Source: Bacteroidota bacterium
GTDB lineage: Bacteria; Bacteroidota; Bacteroidia; Bacteroidales; UBA1402
DNA: 5,300 nucleotides
Direction of reading: 5' to 3'
Assembly: GCA_030706285.1 (NCBI GenBank)
Contig: JAUZOU010000229.1
Location: 1 to 5,300, forward strand
The notes under the pieces: generated by a model
Databases searched by the model: none
Seen by the model: only the letters and a program-made list of their open reading frames with translations
What the model was told of the DNA's origin: nothing
Translations under genes and position numbers: made by a program
Shown here: positions 1 through 5,300 of the stretch, piece after piece
Layout: each line of letters begins with the position of its first letter
Position numbering within the stretch: position 1 is the stretch's first letter

Positions 1-108
1 GTCATTTTCAGATGGTAAGAGGTCTCCTGGAACATAGACTCCACTTTCTATTTGATCGCGAAGTGCCTCATAAACCTTGCGATATTGGGGGAGGTGCGAT
101 TCGGGCAT
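1..108 (-). CDS. GntR-family transcriptional regulator, N-terminal fragment
   Basis: This is the start of a DNA-binding regulator read on the minus strand; only its first 36 codons lie in the window and the frame is open to the left edge. The visible part is the first half of a GntR winged helix: residues 9-20 (Y9, V12, L16, I20) form the first amphipathic helix. It is followed by the family signature G23-x-Y25-x-P27-G28-x-x-L31-P32-S33-E34. The ATG at 108-106 is the only ATG in frame, and a Bacteroidota -7 element lies 20 nt upstream of it. GntR proteins have a C-terminal effector domain that decides the subfamily, and this is outside the window. By analogy with Bacteroidota GntR regulators beside sugar genes, a sugar-responsive repressor is likely, but this is inference. 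It is divergent from the kinase gene and shares an 84-nt promoter region with it. The family call is firm; the ligand is unknown. Confidence 0.88.
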   Translation of the reverse strand, partial: MPESHLPQYRKVYEALRDQIESGVYVPGDLLPSEND

Positions 109-128
109 AGTTGAACGTGTTGATGTTG

Positions 129-136
129 CAAAGATA
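129..136 (-). promoter_or_regulatory. Bacteroidota -7 promoter element of the GntR gene
   Basis: On the minus strand the octamer reads TATCTTTG, an exact match to TAnnTTTG. It ends 20 nt before the ATG of the GntR gene, so transcription would start roughly 4-8 nt further on and leave a leader of about 12-16 nt. I see no TTG at the usual -33 distance, so only half of the consensus is present. The spacing to the gene supports it. Confidence 0.65.
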
Positions 137-139
137 GCA

Positions 140-150
140 GTTATTCTAAC
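140..150. promoter_or_regulatory. Candidate operator, palindrome GTTA-ttc-TAAC
   Basis: A perfect inverted repeat with 4-bp arms and a 3-bp centre lies between the two divergent -7 elements, 3 bp upstream of the minus-strand one and 8 bp upstream of the plus-strand one. A protein bound here could block both promoters, as expected for an autoregulated GntR repressor that also controls the kinase gene. The arms are short and a dyad of this size can easily occur by chance in 84 bp, so this is only a candidate. Confidence 0.25.
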
Positions 151-158
151 GCTTTTAC

Positions 159-166
159 TATTTTTG
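159..166 (+). promoter_or_regulatory. Bacteroidota -7 promoter element of the kinase gene
   Basis: The octamer TATTTTTG matches TAnnTTTG exactly and lies 26 nt before the ATG at 193. The predicted transcription start is around 170-174. That would place the alternative TTG start at 172 at or near the very 5' end of the transcript, which favours the ATG. No TTG is found at the -33 distance, and the region is T-rich, which raises the chance of a random match. Confidence 0.55.
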
Positions 167-192
167 TTCTTTTGTCTTTTATACGCCACAGA

Positions 193-2790
193 ATGATACT
201 AAAAAGATCGACTGCCATAGAATTGAAAAATGCCGCCCATACAAGTTTGATTTTTGGCATTCTGCTATTTATGACAGTATTTTTGTTTTACTCGATTGAA
301 CGGGAAAGCATCAAGGATGATAATAAAATGGTTTTGAATGCCGTATCCAAGTCTGCTTACGATCAAATTTCCACCTGGTACCTTGACGAGGAAGAAGATG
401 CCGAACTGATTTCAAACAACCAGTTTTTTTCTGAAGTCGTTGGCCGTTATCTGAAGAAGGAAGTCAGTGAAACGGTTGTCATCAATTTCATGAACGAGAT
501 TAAAACTGAACATCTCTATTCTGATGTCGTCCTGCTGAACCTGGATGGAAAATACTTGACGTCAACCAACCAGGCCCTGGCTTTTGAAGATCCGGCTGAA
601 AAATCGATCCTGACAAAAGCCATACGTAATGATACTTGTTATTTGTCAGGTATATACCGATCTGAAATCGATCATCAGATTTATACCGATTTTATTGCTG
701 TCATCAGAAATGTCGACAAAAAGCCGTTGGCTGGTCTGATCTTCAAACTTAGTCCGGCCAGATCGTTGGACCAGCTGTTACTTGACTGGCCCTTACCAAA
801 TTACCAGGGGAAAATGTACCTGATCCAAAAAGATGCACGAGATCATCTGGTCATGTACGACCCTTCTTTAAACCGGAAAACAGTGACCAGTTGCTGGCAA
901 CCATATCATGGCTCACCAGCACAAACAACCTTGATGAATCAATATCTGTCATCGAATTGTAAGAACCTGTCATTTATCAATTTGAATGGCAATAGCCTAC
1001 TTAAAAAATTGCCACAAACCCCCTGGAGCCTTTATATTGAAATGAATGACGGTGCCAATTATGGCGTGTTGCATTCAAGGTTGCTTTTTGCGATTGTCAT
1101 AGCACTTTTATTGATTTTAGTTTGTTTTTTTGGACTCTACCTGGTTTTGGGAGTCAGGCAAAAAAAACAGATTGGACTTTTGCAGCACCTGGAAGATGAA
1201 CTGGATGATTGTAATAACCGGTTTCTACTGACCATGGACACGATCGATGAAGGGGTGATCATGTTGAACGCCGAAGGGTTGATTACGTATATGAATTTGG
1301 AAGCCGAGTCCATTACTGGCTGGAAACAGAAGGACGCTACCGGGAAAAGATCAGAAGAAATCATTCCTTTGATCAATGAAATAACAGGTACGCCTGTTAA
1401 ATTTACAGATAACTGGTTAGCTGAAGGTCCGGCAATGACGAATCTTAATCAGATCATGCTGACCAATAAAAACAGATCGACCATCTATCTATCTTGTTCC
1501 CTCACATCAATGAAGTCGGCCTTTTCTGAACGTAGCGGAATGATACTGACCTTTCACAATGAAACGGAAAAACACAGACAGGAAGAATGGCTCCAAAAAG
1601 AAGAGCGCCGGTTTAGAAACTTGTTTCAGGATGCGCCTGATGCGTTCCTTATTGTCGATGAACAGGGCTATATCACGCTGGCTAACGTGTATGCCTCATC
1701 CTTGTTCGGTTATTCGGGCGATGAATTAAAAGGTCTGTCGGTCGAGGCATTTATGCCGGAGCCCAGTGAAAAAAATCGGGCTCATTTGAAAGCATTTTTG
1801 AAAAATCCGAAGAAAGTGTCATTAGGATTTGTCGAAAGGCTGTATATCCGTAAGAAAAACAATCAGACCATACCGGTTATTTTATCTCTCAGCCCGATTG
1901 TCGATGACGACAAAATGAGGATCATGGCTATTTTCAGAGACATTTCAGGCATGATACACCCGGAAGATCAGACGTTTGAAAAAGCCACTTCGTCCAACGA
2001 TATGATATTCAGGCATCTGGTATCCAAATTGAAGAAATATGAAAGTCAGCTTATTGACGCAAAGGAAGTTGCCGAAGAAAATGAACGGCTGAAAACAGCC
2101 TTTCTGGCAAACATCAGCCATGAAATCAGAACGCCGCTGAATGGTATTATCGGATTTTCTCAGTTGATCGGTGAAGAAACTACCAGTCATGAGGAGGCTG
2201 TCCGTTATGCGAAAATTATTGGCGACAGCGGAACGCATTTGCTGGCATTGCTCAACAATATGGTTGATCTGTCAAAGATCGATTCCGGTGCCGCTTCCAT
2301 CTCTCCTCGTCAATTTGTTGTGCTTGATTTTATTCAAGGGGTGTACAATCAGTTTTTGCCTTTGTCGAAACGTGCATCGCTGGATTACAAATTGATACTT
2401 CCGGCGCATTCCGAATCCATGACGATGGTGTCGGATCCGGTTAAACTGAATCAGATCTTATCCAATCTGATCGACAATGCCTTTAAATTTACCAAAAAAG
2501 GTTGTATTGAAGTCGGTTTCAAACTCGAAGAGGCAGCGATTGTATTTCAGGTGAAAGATTCAGGTGTTGGCATCAAACCGGTTGATCGGGATAAGATTTT
2601 TGAACGCTTTTTCCAGTCAGACTGCTCAACTTCGAGAACGTATGAAGGTGCAGGCATCGGGTTGTCTATCTCCAAAGGCTATGCCACCTTGTTGGGCGGT
2701 TCTATTTGGCTTGATTCTGAGCCGAATGCAGGGACATCCTTCTTCCTGAAACTTCCATGTTCCATAGGAAAGGATGATTTGTTGAAATAA
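193..2790 (+). CDS. Membrane sensor histidine kinase with Cache-like and two PAS domains
   Basis: This is a two-component sensor kinase of 865 residues in the inner membrane. It would autophosphorylate on a histidine and pass the phosphate to a response regulator not seen here. Order: TM1 about 17-35; extracytoplasmic sensor about 36-296, resembling a Cache domain (N-terminal helix with W62, and P277-W278-S-L-Y just before the membrane); TM2 about 297-320; a short charged linker; PAS1 about 344-456; PAS2 about 474-587; a helical stretch; HisKA with phospho-acceptor H643 in a canonical ISHEIRTPLNG box. In the ATPase domain the N-box has N758 and N762, the G1 box is D789-x-G791-x-G793, the F-box lies near F803-F807, and the G2 box is G819-x-G821-x-G823. 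All catalytic motifs look intact. The protein ends right after the ATPase domain, so there is no receiver or DNA-binding domain. A TTG 21 nt upstream (172) is in frame, but ATG 193 is preferred because of the promoter position. The ligand is unknown. Confidence 0.93.
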   Translation: MILKRSTAIELKNAAHTSLIFGILLFMTVFLFYSIERESIKDDNKMVLNAVSKSAYDQISTWYLDEEEDAELISNNQFFSEVVGRYLKKEVSETVVINFMNEIKTEHLYSDVVLLNLDGKYLTSTNQALAFEDPAEKSILTKAIRNDTCYLSGIYRSEIDHQIYTDFIAVIRNVDKKPLAGLIFKLSPARSLDQLLLDWPLPNYQGKMYLIQKDARDHLVMYDPSLNRKTVTSCWQPYHGSPAQTTLMNQYLSSNCKNLSFINLNGNSLLKKLPQTPWSLYIEMNDGANYGVLHSRLLFAIVIALLLILVCFFGLYLVLGVRQKKQIGLLQHLEDELDDCNNRFLLTMDTIDEGVIMLNAEGLITYMNLEAESITGWKQKDATGKRSEEIIPLINEITGTPVKFTDNWLAEGPAMTNLNQIMLTNKNRSTIYLSCSLTSMKSAFSERSGMILTFHNETEKHRQEEWLQKEERRFRNLFQDAPDAFLIVDEQGYITLANVYASSLFGYSGDELKGLSVEAFMPEPSEKNRAHLKAFLKNPKKVSLGFVERLYIRKKNNQTIPVILSLSPIVDDDKMRIMAIFRDISGMIHPEDQTFEKATSSNDMIFRHLVSKLKKYESQLIDAKEVAEENERLKTAFLANISHEIRTPLNGIIGFSQLIGEETTSHEEAVRYAKIIGDSGTHLLALLNNMVDLSKIDSGAASISPRQFVVLDFIQGVYNQFLPLSKRASLDYKLILPAHSESMTMVSDPVKLNQILSNLIDNAFKFTKKGCIEVGFKLEEAAIVFQVKDSGVGIKPVDRDKIFERFFQSDCSTSRTYEGAGIGLSISKGYATLLGGSIWLDSEPNAGTSFFLKLPCSIGKDDLLK

Positions 2791-2802
2791 GCGTTGAAGG
2801 CG

Positions 2803-2838
2803 ATCAGAAAACGAGGATGCTCTTGGGTATCTGAAAAC
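2803..2838. repeat. Direct repeat pair ATC(A/T)GAAAAC upstream of the GH2 gene
   Basis: Two copies of a 10-bp word, at 2803-2812 and 2829-2838, match at 9 of 10 positions and are 26 bp apart start to start, about two and a half helical turns. The second copy lies in the spacer between the -33 and -7 elements of the GH2 promoter and the first lies upstream of it. Direct repeats placed like this can be regulator sites, but the word is A-rich and short. The observation is certain; the function is not. Confidence 0.35.
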
Positions 2839-2853
2839 TATTTCTTAACTTTG
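2823..2853 (+). promoter_or_regulatory. Bacteroidota promoter of the GH2 gene (TTG-N20-TAnnTTTG)
   Basis: A TTG at 2823-2825 and TAACTTTG at 2846-2853 are separated by 20 nt, which fits the -33/-7 arrangement of the Bacteroidota primary sigma factor. The -7 element ends 22 nt before the ATG at 2876, giving a predicted leader of about 14-18 nt. This is the most complete promoter in the window and indicates that the GH2 gene can be transcribed apart from the kinase. The rest of the 85-nt intergenic region shows no hairpin followed by a T-run, so I do not call a terminator for the kinase gene. Confidence 0.72.
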
Positions 2854-2875
2854 AAACCCGACAAATGCCTGTTCC

Positions 2876-5300
2876 ATGAAACCATTTTTTCGCCTTCCAT
2901 GCTTCTTATGCCTGTGCTTTTTTTGTTTGTTTAGTTTTTCCGTTCGTTCTGAAATCATTCGATTGGACGGCGTCTGGCAATTTCAGACTGATCCGGATGA
3001 CATTGGCATAAAAACCGCCTGGTTTTCAAAGACACTGAATGAGACGATTCAGTTGCCTGGTTCTATGGCTGAGAATCTGAAGGGTGACGTGCCAGGATTG
3101 TCTACCAAATGGACAGGCAGTTTATACGACAGTTCCTTTTACTTTAACCCCGCTTTTGCAAAATACCGTCAGGAAGGGCAGGTGAAATTTCCGTTTTTCC
3201 TGACGCCCGACCGGCATTATGTGGGGGCCGCCTGGTATCGAAAAGAAGTGACGATTCCTGATGGCTGGAGAGGTCAGCGGATCGTTCTTTTGCTGGAGCG
3301 TTCTCATACGGAAACCAGGGTTTGGGTGGACGGAACCGAACAGGGTAAGGACAGCACCATGTGTGTTCCACAGGTGTTTGATCTGAGCAAAGCCTTGAAA
3401 CCTGGAAAGCATGCCATTGCACTTCGCATTGACAATCGCATCAAATCAGCCAATGTCGGACAGGATGCTCACAGTCTGACTGATCAGACTCAGGGAAACT
3501 GGAACGGTGTGGTCGGTCAGCTGTTACTGAATGCCGGGTCACTTGTCTTTATCGAGAATGTGCAGGTCTATCCGGATCTTCTGCATCATCAGGCTTTGCT
3601 GAAGATTCAGCTGAAAAACCATTCCAACCGGTCAGCCAAAGCTATGCTGACCGTTCAGGCAAAAAGTTTCAACTGCACGCGGTTGCACGAAACGCGCCTG
3701 TTATCGTATCCAGTGGTCATCCCTGATACAGGCCTTTCTGTTCAGATGGAACTCCCCATGGGAGAGGGTCTGCTTACCTGGGATGAATTCAATCCGGCTT
3801 TATACAACCTGACGGTTAATCTGGCTTCAGGCTCCATTGTGCGTGATTCGAAAGTTGTCCAGTTTGGTATGCGTGAGATTGCCATCAGGGGCAAATGGTT
3901 TTATCTCAACGGACGAAAAATTCAATTACGCGGAACGGTTGAGAACTGTTGCTTCCCATTGACCGGTTACGCTCCGATGGACGAGCCTTCCTGGGAACGG
4001 GTTTTCCGCATTTGCAGGAAATACGGATTAAACCATATGCGTTTTCATTCCTATTGCCCGCCTGAGGCAGCCTTCGAGGCTGCCGATAAGGTTGGTTTCT
4101 ATTTACAGGTCGAAGGTCCAAGCTGGCCTAACCATGGTTCTTCCCTGGGAGACGGGAAACCGATCGACAAATTTTTAATGGACGAAACGATCCGTCTGAC
4201 CAAGGCTTACGGCAATCATCCCTCATTTACCATGCTGGCTTGTGGCAACGAACCCAAAGGTCATTGGGTAAAGTGGGTCACTCATTTTGTGGACTTTTGG
4301 AAAGCTACAGATTCCAGGCGTGTTTACACTGGTGCTTCGGTTGGAAACAGCTGGGCGTGGCAGCCGGCCAATCAGTATCACGTCAAAGCGGGAGCCCGTG
4401 GTTTGAATTGGAACGAAAGGCCGGAGTCAATGTCTGATTTCAGAGAAAACATCGATACGGTTTCTGTGCCGTATGTTTCTCATGAAACCGGCCAGTGGTG
4501 TGCATTCCCCGATTTCGGTGAGATTAAAAAATATACAGGTGTCAATAAGGCACGCAATTTTGAACTGTTTCAGGAAGACTTGTCCGATCACGATATGGGC
4601 GGTCTTGGACATGATTTCATGATGGCATCCGGAAAGCTTCAGGTGCTGTGTTATAAACATGAGATAGAAAAGATTATGCGTACGCCTGATTATGCCGGTT
4701 TTCAGTTACTTGGACTGAACGACTATTCCGGCCAGGGTACCGCCCTGGTTGGTGTGCTGGATGTTTTCTGGGATGAAAAAGGGTATTGTACGGCTCAGGA
4801 TTTCAGCCGTTTTTGTGGTCCTGTTGTACCGTTGATTCGAACCGCTAAATTTGTCTATCAATCGGACGAACACTTGAAAGCTCATGCTGAACTTTCCTAT
4901 TTCGGTGAAAACAGTTATCAGATGATCAAACCGGACTGGAAACTGAAAGATGCCAATGGGGCTGTCCTGGCTGTCGGAACGTTGACAGAGAAGGCGGTCG
5001 AGCCTGGGAATAACATCGATTTGGGAGACATTGACATCGACTTGAGCCAGTTTGACAAACCGGTGAAAGTGACGCTGGAAGTCCGTATAAATACTTGTGA
5101 AGGCGATAATAGCTGGGATTTTTATATCTATCCTGCCAGGAAGGTGCTGCCTGCTGCCAACAACATCCTGATTGCCGATCGTTGGTCTGAAGAGGTGGAA
5201 GACAAACTTCAGCATGGGGGGGATGTGCTGTTGCTGTGCAACGGCAGGGTTGAGTATGGTAAAGAGATTATGCAAACCCTCACGCCTGTATTCTGGAATA
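2876..5300 (+). CDS. Secreted glycoside hydrolase family 2 enzyme, C-terminus outside window
   Basis: This is a retaining exo-type glycosidase of the GH2 fold (the LacZ/glucuronidase clan), exported and probably acting on glycan side chains or oligosaccharides. The frame is open for 808 codons to the right edge. Residues 1-25 are a signal peptide: K2, R6, a hydrophobic Cys-rich core, and likely cleavage after V-R-S25. The N-terminal jelly-roll sugar-binding domain spans about 28-220 (L30-D-G-V-W34, A119-W-Y-R-K, G207-N-W-N-G), followed by an Ig-like sandwich to about 335 (G331-M-R-E). The TIM barrel starts near F342-Y-L-N-G, with R389 and H391 on an early strand. The acid/base is E459 in G-N-E-P and the probable nucleophile is E537 in S-H-E-T-G-Q-W. 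They are 78 residues apart, against 76 in E. coli LacZ (E461/E537). Residues 606-621 (F-Q-L-L-G-L-N-D-Y-S-G-Q-G) close the barrel, and further beta-rich and alpha/beta accessory regions follow from about 670. Substrate cannot be read from the sequence; beta-galactosidase or beta-glucuronidase labels would be guesses. It lies 85 nt behind the kinase with its own promoter. Confidence 0.92.
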   Translation, partial: MKPFFRLPCFLCLCFFCLFSFSVRSEIIRLDGVWQFQTDPDDIGIKTAWFSKTLNETIQLPGSMAENLKGDVPGLSTKWTGSLYDSSFYFNPAFAKYRQEGQVKFPFFLTPDRHYVGAAWYRKEVTIPDGWRGQRIVLLLERSHTETRVWVDGTEQGKDSTMCVPQVFDLSKALKPGKHAIALRIDNRIKSANVGQDAHSLTDQTQGNWNGVVGQLLLNAGSLVFIENVQVYPDLLHHQALLKIQLKNHSNRSAKAMLTVQAKSFNCTRLHETRLLSYPVVIPDTGLSVQMELPMGEGLLTWDEFNPALYNLTVNLASGSIVRDSKVVQFGMREIAIRGKWFYLNGRKIQLRGTVENCCFPLTGYAPMDEPSWERVFRICRKYGLNHMRFHSYCPPEAAFEAADKVGFYLQVEGPSWPNHGSSLGDGKPIDKFLMDETIRLTKAYGNHPSFTMLACGNEPKGHWVKWVTHFVDFWKATDSRRVYTGASVGNSWAWQPANQYHVKAGARGLNWNERPESMSDFRENIDTVSVPYVSHETGQWCAFPDFGEIKKYTGVNKARNFELFQEDLSDHDMGGLGHDFMMASGKLQVLCYKHEIEKIMRTPDYAGFQLLGLNDYSGQGTALVGVLDVFWDEKGYCTAQDFSRFCGPVVPLIRTAKFVYQSDEHLKAHAELSYFGENSYQMIKPDWKLKDANGAVLAVGTLTEKAVEPGNNIDLGDIDIDLSQFDKPVKVTLEVRINTCEGDNSWDFYIYPARKVLPAANNILIADRWSEEVEDKLQHGGDVLLLCNGRVEYGKEIMQTLTPVFWN

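Noticed and set aside
110..128. Repeated GTTG words (110, 119, 125) in the leader of the GntR gene
   Set aside because: The units are only 4-5 bp and irregularly spaced, too short to separate from chance.
172..192. TTG at 172 as the start of the kinase
   Set aside because: It is in frame, but it coincides with the predicted transcription start and has no ribosome-binding sequence. The ATG seven codons later keeps the full TM1 segment.
2171..2749. Small plus-strand open frames inside the kinase gene (2171-2395 and 2564-2749)
   Set aside because: They overlap the conserved HisKA and ATPase-domain coding sequence in another frame and show no domain of their own.
2791..2845. Possible intrinsic terminator after the kinase gene
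   Set aside because: No GC-rich hairpin followed by a run of T was found before the GH2 promoter. Read-through from the kinase into the GH2 gene therefore cannot be excluded.
2796..2897. Inverted repeat GAAGGCGA / TCGCCTTC (2796-2803 and 2890-2897) spanning the GH2 promoter and start
   Set aside because: The arms are perfect but only 8 bp and enclose 86 nt. The second arm lies in the signal-peptide codons and the first lies upstream of the predicted transcript start. No terminator or riboswitch shape results, so chance is the simpler explanation.
4706..5275. Open frame of 189 codons on the minus strand inside the GH2 gene
   Set aside because: It lies wholly antisense to a strongly supported GH2 coding region. 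Its product shows no recognisable domain, and no promoter box is seen before it. It is most likely a by-product of codon use on the other strand.

Overview
The window looks like chromosomal DNA from a member of the Bacteroidota, probably a polysaccharide-degrading Bacteroidales-type organism. The best evidence is that each of the three genes is preceded, 20-26 nt before its ATG, by an octamer TAnnTTTG. That is the -7 element of the Bacteroidota primary sigma factor. No gene has a convincing Shine-Dalgarno sequence, which also fits this phylum. The gene types agree: a GntR-type regulator, a membrane sensor kinase and an exported glycoside hydrolase family 2 (GH2) enzyme. I cannot name a genus.

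Layout. Positions 1-108, minus strand: the first 36 codons of a GntR-family winged-helix repressor that runs off the left edge. Positions 109-192: a compact divergent promoter region with a -7 element on each strand and a small palindrome between them. Positions 193-2790, plus strand: a complete 865-residue membrane histidine kinase (TM - extracytoplasmic Cache-like sensor - TM - PAS - PAS - HisKA - HATPase_c) without a receiver domain. Positions 2791-2875: a short intergenic region with a good TTG-N20-TAnnTTTG promoter and a direct repeat. Positions 2876-5300, plus strand: the first 808 codons of a secreted GH2-fold enzyme with both catalytic glutamates present, cut off by the right edge.

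How they may work together. The arrangement suggests the edge of a carbohydrate-utilisation locus: an exported GH2 enzyme cleaves a glycan and a GntR protein may sense an intracellular sugar. The kinase may signal from the periplasm, but no response regulator lies in the window and it is not a hybrid two-component system. A link between kinase and enzyme rests only on adjacency, and the enzyme has its own promoter. I found no mobile element, CRISPR array, tRNA or rRNA. The genes belong to known families; what is uncertain is substrate, ligand and signalling partner rather than the type of system.
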